Assembly: GCF_900128955.1 (NCBI RefSeq)
Contig: NZ_FQTY01000001.1
Location: 310,001-374,000 of the forward strand
Source: Tissierella praeacuta DSM 18095
Lineage (GTDB): Bacteria > Bacillota > Clostridia > Tissierellales > Tissierellaceae
Length of the DNA stretch: 64,000 nucleotides
Direction: 5' to 3'
Shown here: positions 56,047-64,000 of the stretch, in pieces
How the letters are laid out: every line of letters begins with the position of its first letter
Numbering within the stretch: position 1 is the stretch's first letter
Made by a program: the position numbers and the translations under genes
Notes under the pieces: model-generated
Seen by the model: only the letters and a program-made list of their open reading frames with translations
Databases searched by the model: none
Told to the model about the DNA's origin: nothing

Positions 56047-57576
56047 TTATCTCCCCCAATACTTACTATCTAAAGTCCTGTATCTAATGGATTCTAAAAT
56101 ATGTTTATCCTGAATAATTTCTTCTCCATCTAAATCTGCAATGGTTCTTGATACTTTTAGTAGTTTATTATAAGTTCTACCACTAAATTTATATTTCTCA
56201 AAAGCCTGGTTCATAATTTTTTCAGAACCAGCTGTAAGTTTACAATATTTTTTTATATCTCTATTTGATATTTGTGAATTAGTAAATATTTTTTGACTTT
56301 TATAACGATTAAGTTGAATATTCCTTGCATTTTTTACCCTTTCCCTAATAACGGAAGATTTTTCCTCATCATTATTCCCTTTCAAATCATTATATTCTAC
56401 AGGTAACACTTCAATATGAATATCTATTCTATCCAATAAGGGATTACTTATTTTGCCTAAATATCTATCAATATTCCCCTGTGTACAAGTACACTCATGT
56501 AATGGATCACCATAAAATCCACATGGACAAGGGTTCATACTAGCTATTAACATAAACTTTGCTGGATAAGATAAACTTGCATTCGCCCTAGCAATAGTAA
56601 CGATTCCATCTTCCAATGGTTGTCTCAATACTTCCAACACATTTTTAGAGAATTCAGGAAGCTCATCTAGAAATAGAACACCATTATTAGCTAAAGAAAT
56701 TTCTCCTGGTTTTGGAACACTGCCTCCACCAATTAAAGATGTAGCTGATGCTGTATGATGCGGTGACCTAAATGGGCGTTCCTTTATCAGAGAATTAGTT
56801 TTTAGCAATCCTGAAATACTATAAATTTTAGTAACTTCTATAGCCTCCTCAAAGGATAGTTTTGGTAGTATAGTAGGTAATCTCATTGCAGCCATGGTTT
56901 TTCCAGCCCCAGGAGGCCCTATAATAAGGATGTTATGAGAACCTGCTGCTGCTACCTCTAAGGCTCTTTTAAGGCTAGCTTGCCCTTTTATATCTGCAAA
57001 ATCTAAATCATATTCATACTCATTATCAGCTGTATTTATATCCCCTATATATGGATCTATATCTAATTGACCATTTAAAAAATCAACTACATCTTTTAAG
57101 CTTCTTACAGGTATTATTTCCATATCTTCTATAACAGAACACTCATCTTTATTGTCATATGGAACTATACATCTTGAAACATTTAGTTCTCTCATGGAAA
57201 TGACCATTGGCAATGCTCCTTGAATAGGATTTATCTTGCCTTCTAAGGAAAGTTCTCCAATAAAAATTGTATCCTTAATGTTTTTTTCTAATAAAATACC
57301 AGATGACTTTAAAATACCTATGGCAATTGCCAAGTCCATCTGAGAACCTTCTTTTTTTAAGTTAGCTGGTGCTAAATTTACAGTAATTCTACTAAGAGGA
57401 AATTCATATCCACTGTTTTTAATTGCTGCTCTTACTCTCTCTTTTGATTCTTTTATAGAAGTCCCAGCAAGTCCAACTATATTAAATACCGGCAATCCCC
57501 TAGATAAATCAGTTTCAACTTCAATAATATTTCCATTTAACCCCTCTAATACACAAGTATTAATTCTTGAGTACAT
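56047..57576 (-). CDS. YifB/ComM family Mg-chelatase-like AAA+ ATPase
   Basis: 509 residues. An N-terminal Lon-protease-like fold (VFNIVGLAGTSIKESKERVR, RITVNLAPANLKKEGSQMDL) precedes the Mg-chelatase-type AAA+ core: Walker A ILIIGPPGAGKTMAAMRLP (about 213-231), FRSPHHTASATSLIGGGSVP, Walker B ANNGVLFLDELPEF, and a Cys-containing insertion MNPCPCGFYGDPLHECTCTQ. ComM in Haemophilus is a branch-migration helicase for transformation; the role in Firmicutes is less clear. It is next to dprA, which fits a DNA-uptake/recombination link. Confidence 0.93.
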   Translation of the reverse strand: MYSRINTCVLEGLNGNIIEVETDLSRGLPVFNIVGLAGTSIKESKERVRAAIKNSGYEFPLSRITVNLAPANLKKEGSQMDLAIAIGILKSSGILLEKNIKDTIFIGELSLEGKINPIQGALPMVISMRELNVSRCIVPYDNKDECSVIEDMEIIPVRSLKDVVDFLNGQLDIDPYIGDINTADNEYEYDLDFADIKGQASLKRALEVAAAGSHNILIIGPPGAGKTMAAMRLPTILPKLSFEEAIEVTKIYSISGLLKTNSLIKERPFRSPHHTASATSLIGGGSVPKPGEISLANNGVLFLDELPEFSKNVLEVLRQPLEDGIVTIARANASLSYPAKFMLIASMNPCPCGFYGDPLHECTCTQGNIDRYLGKISNPLLDRIDIHIEVLPVEYNDLKGNNDEEKSSVIRERVKNARNIQLNRYKSQKIFTNSQISNRDIKKYCKLTAGSEKIMNQAFEKYKFSGRTYNKLLKVSRTIADLDGEEIIQDKHILESIRYRTLDSKYWGR

Positions 57577-57630
57577 AATAGACCTCTTTTCTATATATGA
57601 TTTACCTTCACCCTTTATTAATCCTTTACC

Positions 57631-57648
57631 CTATTACCTGGGTAATAG
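57631..57648 (-). other. Hairpin in the yraN-yifB gap
   Basis: Seven-bp perfect stem CTATTAC/GTAATAG with a 4-nt loop in the 99-nt gap upstream of yifB. No U-tract follows (GGTAAAGG). Possibly a processing site; otherwise nothing recognisable in this gap. Confidence 0.45.
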
Positions 57649-57675
57649 TGAAGATTCCCAATTTTCCAATCATTA

Positions 57676-58029
57676 TCAACAAAAAGAATTTTCTATATGG
57701 TTTATTTTAATATCTGGTGTCAAATACACTTCTATTATGTCGTATCTTATTTGATAATCTATTAAATTCTTTTGCATTATATATAATTTTGAACAGGAGA
57801 TAATTTTCTGTTGTTTCTTTCTATTAACTGCCTCATAGGCATATCCAAAATTCATACTTGTCCTTGTTTTAACTTCATTGAAAACCAATATATTCTTATC
57901 TATGGCAATTATATCTATTTCTCCAATCTTATTTCTATAATTTAGGTCTAAAATCCTATACCCTTTTGAAATAAGATATTCTTTGGCAAGTATCTCACCT
58001 TTCCTACCTTTTTGTATATTAGTCGCCAT
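57676..58029 (-). CDS. YraN/UPF0102 family endonuclease-like protein
   Basis: 117 residues of the YraN family, a small Holliday-resolvase-like PD-(D/E)xK fold: KGRKGEILAKEYLISKGYRI, then NKIGEIDIIAID with the catalytic Glu-x-Asp and FNEVKTRTSMNFGYAYEAVN with the E-x-K pair. The biological role is unproven. It overlaps the upstream FlhB-like gene by 11 nt. In Bacillus the same family (YlqH's neighbour) also lies between rnhB and dprA, so the context is conventional. Confidence 0.92.
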   Translation of the reverse strand: MATNIQKGRKGEILAKEYLISKGYRILDLNYRNKIGEIDIIAIDKNILVFNEVKTRTSMNFGYAYEAVNRKKQQKIISCSKLYIMQKNLIDYQIRYDIIEVYLTPDIKINHIENSFC

Positions 58030-58318
58030 AACTTTTTCCTCTTTCTTTATCCAAATTATAGATATAAAAAATTATTTCTGCAACTGCACTATATAGTTCC
58101 TCAGGTATTTGTTCATTAATCTCTAATCCCATAAGATTTTCTACCAACTCTTCATCCTTATATACAACAATATCTTCTTCTAATCCTTTTTCCACTATTT
58201 TATCTGCAATAACTCCTTTTCCCTTTGCTACAACCTTGGGAGCTATCTCTTTAGTATCATAAGATAAAGCCACAGCTTTATTTATATTCTTTTTAAATAA
58301 TCCTTTTTCTTTTTCCAT
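58019..58318 (-). CDS. fhlB: FlhB C-terminal-domain-like soluble protein (FhlB/YlqH)
   Basis: 99 residues that resemble only the cytoplasmic C-terminal domain of FlhB: KAVALSYDTKEIAPKVVAKG, KGVIADKIVEKG, YKDEELVENLMGL and IPEELYSAVAEIIFYIYNLD align with the FlhB AIKYD...APYILGKGVD...ENKPLA...EDLYEAVAEVLAYVYSL pattern. The membrane part and the NPTH cleavage motif are missing. Related proteins are found in Bacillus (YlqH) and other bacteria, with possible roles in export-switching. It is outside the flagellar operon but beside a FliK-like gene. Confidence 0.9.
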   Translation of the reverse strand: MEKEKGLFKKNINKAVALSYDTKEIAPKVVAKGKGVIADKIVEKGLEEDIVVYKDEELVENLMGLEINEQIPEELYSAVAEIIFYIYNLDKERGKSYGD

Positions 58319-58320
58319 TA

Positions 58321-59754
58321 TTACACCTTCAAATCTAAAATATAAATTGGATTTGGATTAGAAACTATGGTATCTATTATCCGAATACTATTATCTAATA
58401 TAAAATCAATTCTGTCTAGACTATAACCTATTAATGAAATTTTTTCAATCAATTGTTTTTCTGTTGATTTAAATAATTCTAAATCTTCATTTCTTATATT
58501 CATTTTTATTTGTAAAACATTAGATGAAAGTTGACAGGAAACTTTTATGTTTCCAAGATTATATGTTTCCACATTTATATAAATATTAGTTTTTCCATTA
58601 TAATTTTTCTTTTTTCTATCTTCTTTTATTAAAGTTAATACTCCATCAAGTTCTTTTTCCATATGTTTAATTGGAAAAAAAACAAATGATAAGTTTTTAT
58701 TCATATCTTTTAAAAAATCTATTTTATTGGTGAAATTTTTAACATCTTCTGCCAACTTTAAATCCTTTGTATTTTCAAAGTTAGAAATATTCTTTTGTAA
58801 TTCAAGGATTTTAGTATCTTTATCAGATATTATATATTTTGTTTCATTATTTTCTAATTGAATTCCATTTATGCTCTTTGGACTATCTTTATTTATCCTT
58901 TTATCTATTAATTTTAAATCCTTTACAAATTCAATAGGATTTTCATTAAGCTCACGTAAATTTTTTATATTATTAAGTGAAGGTTTAATATTATGCTTTA
59001 AAAAAAAACTAATTATCTTAATATCTTCTTCAAAATCAACATTGTCTCCATTTACTACAAATTCTTCAATTAAAGAAGCTATATTTTCATGCTCTTTATC
59101 ATCAGCTTTGCTAATAACTAGTAAAGACTTTATGTCCACTTTATCTGGAGAGGTATTATCCTCAACTATATTTTCTTCAGTTATTAATTCTCTATTGGGG
59201 TTTGAATCTATTTTAATAGGTGTTTTTTCCTGAATATTCTCTATTTTCTCTAATATTAAATCTTTCTTCATAGGAGATGAATTATTTATTAAAACAACTT
59301 TATCTTCATTTGTCAAATTAGATAGTTGGAATAATTTTTCTAAAGTCTTTATTCCATCTGTAATATTTTCCTCAGTTATGGGTGCATTATATCTCATTAA
59401 ATTTTCTACAAGTTTCATTGATATCTTATTCTCTTTTATATTCATATTTTTAAGCAAATTGGAAATAGGGTTATTTTCCTTAGGAATGGATAATTGAAGT
59501 TTTTCTTTAATTATTGGCTTTAAAACAATCTCATTATCATCAACAGATTTCACTAGAAAGGAGATCTCATCGTCAATATTCATTTTCATATCGGTTTCTA
59601 ACTTGGCCTGTATGGTTCTTTTTCCATCAATTTCAATAAAGATTAAATCATCAATTAATTCTAAAACTTTCCCTTTAAAAGTATATCCTTCTGAAAGTAT
59701 ATCTTCCTTATTATTTAATATAAAATTATTTAATAAAAGATTTTCAATTCTCAA
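58321..59754 (-). CDS. FliK-like protein (YlqG-position) with Flg_hook-type C-terminus
   Basis: About 477 residues, poorly conserved and low-complexity for most of the length. The N-terminal part (about 20-95) has a beta-rich module (YTFKGKVLELIDDLIFIEID). The C-terminus (about 395-465) reads NVETYNLGNIKVSCQLSSNV, LQIKMNIRNEDLELFKSTEK, LIEKISLIGYSLDRIDFIL, which resembles the hook-length-control FliK C-terminal fold. TTG 59754 follows AAAGGGTGAG; a GTG at 59763 lies inside this site. It stops 3 nt before the FlhB-like gene, suggesting that the two act together. The export-related role is inference. Confidence 0.72.
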   Translation of the reverse strand: MRIENLLLNNFILNNKEDILSEGYTFKGKVLELIDDLIFIEIDGKRTIQAKLETDMKMNIDDEISFLVKSVDDNEIVLKPIIKEKLQLSIPKENNPISNLLKNMNIKENKISMKLVENLMRYNAPITEENITDGIKTLEKLFQLSNLTNEDKVVLINNSSPMKKDLILEKIENIQEKTPIKIDSNPNRELITEENIVEDNTSPDKVDIKSLLVISKADDKEHENIASLIEEFVVNGDNVDFEEDIKIISFFLKHNIKPSLNNIKNLRELNENPIEFVKDLKLIDKRINKDSPKSINGIQLENNETKYIISDKDTKILELQKNISNFENTKDLKLAEDVKNFTNKIDFLKDMNKNLSFVFFPIKHMEKELDGVLTLIKEDRKKKNYNGKTNIYINVETYNLGNIKVSCQLSSNVLQIKMNIRNEDLELFKSTEKQLIEKISLIGYSLDRIDFILDNSIRIIDTIVSNPNPIYILDLKV

Positions 59755-59770
59755 TGAGCTCACCCTTTAT

Positions 59771-60379
59771 TTATTTTAATATTTTTTTTAAAAATGACCT
59801 TCTATGTATAGATGATGGGCCTAATGTTTTTATATTTTCTATATGTTCTTTTGTTCCATATCCTTTATGCTTTTTTAAATTATATCCCTCAAATTCTCTA
59901 TCCCATTCTAAGCATAATCTATCTCTAAATACCTTAGCAATAATAGATGCACATCCTATACCGTAAGATCTATCGTCCCCCTTTATAATAGATTCTTGTG
60001 GTATTTCTAAATCTATGTTCTCTGCATCAACTAATAAAAAATCAGGATAAACTTTGTTCCCATCTCCGTCTTGTAGATTTTCTACTGCTATTTTCATAGC
60101 TAACCTAGTAGCTTCTTTAATATTAATTTTATCTATAATACTAGAACTCACTCTACCTATGCCATATGCTATGCAATGAGATAATATTTGATCATACAAT
60201 ATTTCTCGTTTTTTCTCTGATAGCTTTTTTGAATCTCTTACCCCTTCAACTAATGAAGTTTTAGGCATTATTATTGCACAAGCAACTACATCTCCTGCTA
60301 GACATCCTCTGCCAACTTCATCTATACAGGCAATATTATTAAACCCTGATTTCCAAATACTATTTTCAATTTCTAACAC
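59771..60379 (-). CDS. rnhB: Ribonuclease HII
   Basis: Removes RNA from RNA-DNA hybrids and single ribonucleotides. 202 residues. Catalytic residues are visible: Asp-Glu in NIACIDEVGRGCLAGDVVACA (near residue 19), Asp in FLLVDAEN (about 113) and IKGDDRSYGIGCASIIAKVF with the late Asp in RDRLCLEWD. The start is GTG 60379. It lies 11 nt after rbgA, the standard rbgA-rnhB order. Confidence 0.97.
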   Translation of the reverse strand: MLEIENSIWKSGFNNIACIDEVGRGCLAGDVVACAIIMPKTSLVEGVRDSKKLSEKKREILYDQILSHCIAYGIGRVSSSIIDKINIKEATRLAMKIAVENLQDGDGNKVYPDFLLVDAENIDLEIPQESIIKGDDRSYGIGCASIIAKVFRDRLCLEWDREFEGYNLKKHKGYGTKEHIENIKTLGPSSIHRRSFLKKILK

Positions 60380-60390
60380 AATAACATCTC

Positions 60391-61239
60391 CTATTCATTG
60401 GGAAATTCAAGGGTTATTTTCCCGATTACTCCTTTTCTAAATTCATCTAAAATAATATTACTAACTTTAGTATAATCTATTTCTCCACCTTTAAGTATGC
60501 ATCCTCTTCTCTTAGCAATTTCCTCCATTATATTTAAATATGATTTACCCTCTATTTCTATATTATAACGATTATTTAAAAAATTTGGAAAATAATTTGC
60601 AAGTTTCTCTATTAATTTAAGAGCTAGAGTTTCTATATCTAATATTTCATCTTTTATAGCTCCTGTAAAAGCGAGATTCAATCCAACTTCTGGGTCTTCA
60701 AACTTTGGCCATAAAATACCAGGTGTATCTAATAATTCTAAATTTCCTTTTGTTTTAATCCATTGATTAGATTTTGTAACACCTGGTTTATTTCCAGTTT
60801 TAGCACCCTTTCTTCCAGAAAGAGAATTAATCAAGGTAGATTTACCTACATTAGGTATTCCTAAAATCATAGCTCTAATAGGTCTGTTTATTACGCCACG
60901 CTTTTCGTAGGCTTTTCTTTTTTCATCTGTAAGAGCATAAGAAATATCTAATAATTTATCTATACCCTTTCCAGTTAATGCTTCTAAAGAAATGGAAGAA
61001 ATGTTTTTTTTCAAAAAATACTCCTGCCATATTTTGTTCCCATTACTACTTGCTAAATCTGATTTATTTAGGATAATTACCCTCGGTTTATCTCCTACTA
61101 TTAAATCTATAACAGGATTTTGACTGCTAATAGGTATTCTAGCATCAATTAGCTCAAAAACAATATCGACCATCTTTAATGATTTCTGTATAGATTCTTT
61201 TGTCTTCTTCATATGCCCTGGATACCAGTTGATATTCAT
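60391..61239 (-). CDS. rbgA: Ribosome biogenesis GTPase RbgA (YlqF)
   Basis: Circularly permuted GTPase needed for late 50S assembly. 282 residues: INWYPGHMKKTKESIQKSLK, G4 LNKSDLA (about 56-62), then G1 LGIPNVGKSTLINSLSG (about 128) and G3 LLDTPGILWPKF, with a C-terminal ANTAR-like helical domain. ATG 61239. It is downstream of rplS and separated from it by a terminator hairpin. Confidence 0.97.
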   Translation of the reverse strand: MNINWYPGHMKKTKESIQKSLKMVDIVFELIDARIPISSQNPVIDLIVGDKPRVIILNKSDLASSNGNKIWQEYFLKKNISSISLEALTGKGIDKLLDISYALTDEKRKAYEKRGVINRPIRAMILGIPNVGKSTLINSLSGRKGAKTGNKPGVTKSNQWIKTKGNLELLDTPGILWPKFEDPEVGLNLAFTGAIKDEILDIETLALKLIEKLANYFPNFLNNRYNIEIEGKSYLNIMEEIAKRRGCILKGGEIDYTKVSNIILDEFRKGVIGKITLEFPNE

Positions 61240-61259
61240 ACTTTCACCACCTAAACAAA

Positions 61260-61281
61260 ATTGGGACTATAAAGTCCCAAT
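61260..61281 (-). terminator. Rho-independent terminator after rplS
   Basis: Nine-bp perfect stem ATTGGGACT/AGTCCCAAT with a 4-nt loop, starting 3 nt past the rplS stop and followed by TTTTGTTT on the minus strand. It ends the rplS transcript before rbgA. Confidence 0.82.
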
Positions 61282-61284
61282 AAA

Positions 61285-61632
61285 TTAGTAAAATCTCTTC
61301 TCTTTAACTTTAGCAGCTTTACCTTGTCTATCTCTTAGATAATAAAGTTTAGCTCTTCTTACTTTACCCTTTCTAGTAACAACTAATTTCTCAATTCTTG
61401 GAGAATGAATAGGGAAAGTTCTTTCTACACCTACACCATAAGATAATCTTCTTACTGTAAATGTTTCTCTAGCTCCGCCACCTTGAATTTTAATTACTGT
61501 ACCTTCATATACTTGTATTCTTTCACGAGTTCCTTCAACAACTTTGTAATGAACTTGAACAGTATCTCCTACATTAAACTTTGGCAAATCATTTCTTAAT
61601 TGTTCATCTTCTAACATTTTAATTATATCCAT
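61285..61632 (-). CDS. rplS: 50S ribosomal protein L19
   Basis: Large-subunit protein at the 30S-50S interface. 115 residues, the family length. Motifs: [60 protein letters not shown] and [23 protein letters not shown] 61632 follows GGGAGGTC. It has its own promoter and a structured leader that may be an L19 autoregulatory element, plus a terminator after it. Confidence 0.98.
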   Translation of the reverse strand: MDIIKMLEDEQLRNDLPKFNVGDTVQVHYKVVEGTRERIQVYEGTVIKIQGGGARETFTVRRLSYGVGVERTFPIHSPRIEKLVVTRKGKVRRAKLYYLRDRQGKAAKVKEKRFY

Positions 61633-61639
61633 TTGTATA

Positions 61640-61702
61640 GACCTCCCTTCTCCTTAGATGTTCTTACCTTAGTGGCAGAGGACCATCCCTAATTCCATAC
61701 GC
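61640..61702 (-). ncRNA. Candidate L19 (rplS) leader RNA
   Basis: A leader of about 70 nt between the rplS promoter and its Shine-Dalgarno site, GC-richer than the surroundings (ACCTAGCGTATGG, GGGATGGTCCTCTGCCAC). An L19 leader family is known in Firmicutes upstream of rplS; size and place fit, but I have not aligned it to the family model. Confidence 0.45.
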
Positions 61703-61707
61703 TAGGT

Positions 61708-61736
61708 ATTATAGCATATGTATAATTCAATTACAA
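61708..61736 (-). promoter_or_regulatory. rplS promoter (sigma-A type)
   Basis: On the minus strand TTGTAA (61731-61736), a 17-nt spacer and a perfect TATAAT (61708-61713) with an extended -10 TG one base before. It lies just after the trmD stop. Confidence 0.82.
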
Positions 61737-61741
61737 CTAGT

Positions 61742-62473
61742 TTATAATTGTAAATTATCTTTTATTTTTGACAGAATAATCAATTCTTCTTCTGATAGAG
61801 TTTTCTGTTTAAGTAAATCAGGTCTTTTTAGCAAAGTAGCTTTTAAAGACTCTTCTTTTCTCCAAGTTTCTATTTTACCATGGTTACCAGATAATAATAT
61901 ATCAGGTACTGAATAGCCATTAAATTCCCTTGGTCTCGTATATTGAGGATATTCCAATAATCCATTATAATGGGATTCATCTGTAAAAGACTCATCAGAA
62001 CGAAGTACACCTGGTAATAGTCTTACAATAGCATCAATAATTATCATTGCGGGTATTTCTCCACCTGTTAGTACAAAATCACCAATGGATATTTCTTCGT
62101 CTATATAATGTTCGATGATTCTATTATCTATCCCTTCATAATGCCCACATAATAAAATTAGATGTTCTTCCTTAGATAATTCATTTGCCAACTCTTGATT
62201 AAACTTCTTTCCTTGAGGTGATAAATAAATTACTCTAGAATTTTTATCTCTCACACTTTTGATAGCACGGAAGATTGGTTCTGGTTTCATAACCATGCCC
62301 CTTCCTCCTCCAAAAGGATAGTCATCTACCTTCTTATGCTTATTCTGGGAAAATTCTCTAATATTTATACTATTTATTGACACTTTATTTTCTTCACAAG
62401 CTCTTCCTATTATGCTCCAGCTAAGTAATGGTGAAAAAAACTCTGGAAATAATGACAGAATATCTATTTTCAT
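61742..62473 (-). CDS. trmD: tRNA (guanine-N1)-methyltransferase
   Basis: SPOUT-class (trefoil knot) enzyme methylating G37 of tRNA. 243 residues. It starts [20 protein letters not shown], with the substrate loop [32 protein letters not shown] and the knot segment [20 protein letters not shown], and [23 protein letters not shown] 62473 overlaps the rimM TGA stop by 4 nt (ATGA), so translation is coupled. Confidence 0.98.
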   Translation of the reverse strand: MKIDILSLFPEFFSPLLSWSIIGRACEENKVSINSINIREFSQNKHKKVDDYPFGGGRGMVMKPEPIFRAIKSVRDKNSRVIYLSPQGKKFNQELANELSKEEHLILLCGHYEGIDNRIIEHYIDEEISIGDFVLTGGEIPAMIIIDAIVRLLPGVLRSDESFTDESHYNGLLEYPQYTRPREFNGYSVPDILLSGNHGKIETWRKEESLKATLLKRPDLLKQKTLSEEELIILSKIKDNLQL

Positions 62474-62973
62474 TCTATCATCCCTTCAATAGGGTCAATA
62501 ACTATTCTCTTCTCAGAAATATTAACATCTATAACAAATTGTTTTACAGCTGGAATAAGATACTCCTTACCTTTCCCCATGTCTTTAACTACATAGATAT
62601 CATTGCTAGGTCCTTGTAAAACATCTGATATGATACCAATTAACTTATATTTAGTATCAAAAACTTGAGAGCCTAGTAAATCATAAATAAAAAAATGGTT
62701 TTCAGGTAAAACAACCTTCCCCTCTTCATCAACATAAATAAAGGTATCCTTGAAATGAATTATTTGATTTATATCATTAAACTCTTTAAACTTTAATATA
62801 GCTAAACTCTTATGATATTTAACTTTTTCTAATTCTACTTTGATTTTATTATCACCGATATATGCGGTTTTTAAATAATCAAATCGTTCAAGGTTATCAG
62901 TCATTGGATAAACCTTTACTTCTCCCTTAATTCCATGGGTACTAATTATCTTTCCAATTATTGTATAGTCCAT
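62470..62973 (-). CDS. rimM: 16S rRNA processing protein RimM
   Basis: 30S assembly factor binding S19. 167 residues: an N-terminal reductase-like beta domain ([20 protein letters not shown]) and a C-terminal PRC barrel ([60 protein letters not shown]). ATG 62973. Ends with TGA overlapping trmD. Confidence 0.97.
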   Translation of the reverse strand: MDYTIIGKIISTHGIKGEVKVYPMTDNLERFDYLKTAYIGDNKIKVELEKVKYHKSLAILKFKEFNDINQIIHFKDTFIYVDEEGKVVLPENHFFIYDLLGSQVFDTKYKLIGIISDVLQGPSNDIYVVKDMGKGKEYLIPAVKQFVIDVNISEKRIVIDPIEGMIE

Positions 62974-62996
62974 TTTTCCACCTATCTTTATTATTT

Positions 62997-63023
62997 AAAG
63001 GGATTAGGTCCTCTAATCCCTTA
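62997..63023 (-). other. Inverted repeat between khpA and rimM
   Basis: Ten-bp perfect stem AAGGGATTAG/CTAATCCCTT with a 5-nt loop; the first arm starts inside the khpA stop codon. TAAATAATAAAG follows, so there is no U-tract. Likely an mRNA processing or stability hairpin in this operon. Confidence 0.65.
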
Positions 63024-63251
63024 CTGAATAATTTCAACAACAACTCTTTTATTATCCTTAATAGCTGCTGCTTTAACTACAGTTCTTATGGCCTTTGCAA
63101 TTCTACCTTGCTTTCCTATTACTTTACCCATATCATCAGGGTGAACCTTAAGTTCAATAATAATAGACTGACTTCCCTCTATCTCATTTACTACTACATC
63201 ATCTGGATTCTCTACAAGAGATTTTGCAATAAATTCTACTAACTCTCCCAT
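63021..63251 (-). CDS. khpA: KH-domain RNA-binding protein KhpA (YlqC)
   Basis: Small KH-domain RNA chaperone, partner of KhpB (Jag) in Firmicutes. 76 residues: MGELVEFIAKSLVENPDDVV, then IIELKVHPDDMGKVIGKQGR with the KH GxxG loop (GKQG) and IAKAIRTVVKAA. ATG 63251 was chosen because an in-frame GTG at 63260 lies within the AGGAGGTG site. It is between rpsP and rimM, its conserved place. Confidence 0.95.
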   Translation of the reverse strand: MGELVEFIAKSLVENPDDVVVNEIEGSQSIIIELKVHPDDMGKVIGKQGRIAKAIRTVVKAAAIKDNKRVVVEIIQ

Positions 63252-63281
63252 TTCTAGCACCTCCTAGATACTCCCTAAGAA

Positions 63282-63539
63282 TTATTCTGTTTCCTTCTCA
63301 TATAGACCATTTTGTTTAAATAATCTATCTACAGTATCAGTTGGTTTTGCTCCATTCTTCATCCAGTTAATTGCTTTTTCATTATCTATTTTAACTGTTT
63401 TTGGTTCAGTTAATGGATTATAATAGCCAATTTCCTCGATAAATCTTCCATCTCTTGAATTACGAGAATCAGCAACAACTATTCTATAGAAAGGACTTTT
63501 TTTAGCTCCCATTCTTCTTAATCTAATTTTAACAGCCAC
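63282..63539 (-). CDS. rpsP: 30S ribosomal protein S16
   Basis: Small-subunit assembly protein. 85 residues: [20 protein letters not shown], then [20 protein letters not shown] and [20 protein letters not shown]. The start is GTG 63539, preferred to an in-frame GTG at 63548 that is part of the AAGGAGGTG site. It lies 33 nt after ffh and precedes khpA. Confidence 0.98.
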   Translation of the reverse strand: MAVKIRLRRMGAKKSPFYRIVVADSRNSRDGRFIEEIGYYNPLTEPKTVKIDNEKAINWMKNGAKPTDTVDRLFKQNGLYEKETE

Positions 63540-63572
63540 TATTTTCACCTCCTTACAAATATAACTATCTAT

Positions 63573-64000
63573 TTAGAAAAAGGGGAATCCAAATTTCCCT
63601 TTTTTCTTCATTGTCTTTTCCATATCTGTAAATTTTTTCATCATTTTTTTAGTTTCTTTAAACTGTTTTAATATCTTATTTACATCTTGGACTGTAGTCC
63701 CACTGCCTTGAGCAATTCTTTTTCTTCTACTACTATCTATTATATCAGGATTATCTTTTTCTTTTTTAGTCATAGATTGTATTATAGCTTTAATTTTATT
63801 AATATCTTTTTCACTTACATCTAAACCTTTTAAAGCCTTAGAATTCATCCCAGGTATCATTCCCAGTAATTCATCAATTGGACCTAAATTCTTCATTTGA
63901 TCTAATTGATCTAAAAAGTCATCAAAAGTAAACTGAGCTGTTCTAATCTTTTTTTCTAATTCCAATGCCTTTTCTGCATCTATACTAGATTGAGCTTTCT
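63573..64000 (-). CDS. ffh: Signal recognition particle protein Ffh, 3' end only
   Basis: SRP54-type GTPase targeting membrane proteins. Only the C-terminal 142 residues are in the window, the methionine-rich M domain that binds 4.5S RNA and signal peptides: FTFDDFLDQLDQMKNLGPID, LLGMIPGMNSKALKGLDVSE, then RRKRIAQGSGTTVQDVNKIL, followed by a basic tail ending KKGKFGFPFF. The frame is open to the right edge (KAQSSIDAEKALELEKK); the N and G domains lie outside. Confidence 0.97.
   Translation of the reverse strand, partial: KAQSSIDAEKALELEKKIRTAQFTFDDFLDQLDQMKNLGPIDELLGMIPGMNSKALKGLDVSEKDINKIKAIIQSMTKKEKDNPDIIDSSRRKRIAQGSGTTVQDVNKILKQFKETKKMMKKFTDMEKTMKKKGKFGFPFF

Noticed and set aside
1-64000. 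CRISPR arrays, insertion sequences, prophage, tRNA or rRNA genes, defence systems
   Set aside because: No spaced direct repeats, transposase- or integrase-like proteins, tRNA cloverleaf or rRNA segments were seen; the window is filled by conserved housekeeping and flagellar genes on one strand.

Overview
The window is a very AT-rich (by eye about 30% GC) bacterial chromosome segment in which every gene I can support lies on the minus strand. Reading 5'->3' on that strand, i.e. from high to low coordinates, it is the classical Firmicutes core block ffh-rpsP-khpA-rimM-trmD-rplS-rbgA-rnhB ... dprA-topA-codY-[flagellar/chemotaxis operon]-rpsB-tsf-pyrH-frr-uppS-cdsA-rseP-ispG-polC-rimP-nusA-rnpM-infB-rbfA-nrnA-truB-ribF-rpsO-pnp. 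CodY, the PolC-type polymerase III, RbgA, FliY with CheC/CheD, strong AGGAGG ribosome binding sites and frequent TTG/GTG starts point to a motile low-GC Gram-positive anaerobe of the Clostridia/Tissierellia kind; the exact genus is not decidable here.

Layout by coordinate: 1-9138 RNA turnover, tRNA and ribosome maturation and initiation (pnp, rpsO, ribF, truB, nrnA, rbfA, infB, rnpM, nusA, rimP). 9272-20017: replication, isoprenoid and lipid synthesis, and translation (polC, ispG, rseP, cdsA, uppS, frr, pyrH, tsf, rpsB). 20166-51693: one long flagellar/chemotaxis operon, flgB first and the SwrB-position gene last, with basal body, export gate, hook, stator, switch, placement GTPases (FlhF/FlhG), a PilZ protein, Che proteins and sigma-28. 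51932-63999: codY, topA, dprA, yifB, yraN, a soluble FlhB-like/FliK-like pair, rnhB, rbgA, rplS, trmD, rimM, khpA, rpsP and the 3' end of ffh. Genes are tightly packed, many overlapping by 1-17 nt, and no gap exceeds 300 nt. The larger gaps hold promoters, likely ribosomal-protein leaders (rpsO, rpsB, rplS) and hairpins.

The most notable feature is that the two adjacent chemotaxis genes cheB and cheA are each broken by a single lesion: a +1 nt insertion in cheB and an in-frame TGA replacing a probable glycine codon in cheA. All other flagellar and chemotaxis genes look intact. TGA is an ordinary stop here (rseP, flhF, fliH, fliM, rimM), so general recoding is unlikely. Either chemotaxis signalling is being lost in this strain while motility genes remain, or there are two local sequence errors. 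Other points of interest are the missing dxr between cdsA and rseP, a FliK-like/FlhB-C-like pair outside the flagellar operon, an enlarged MotE-like protein with FliG/MgtE-N-like repeats, and several perfect intercistronic hairpins without U-tracts. I saw no mobile element, CRISPR array, tRNA, rRNA or defence system.
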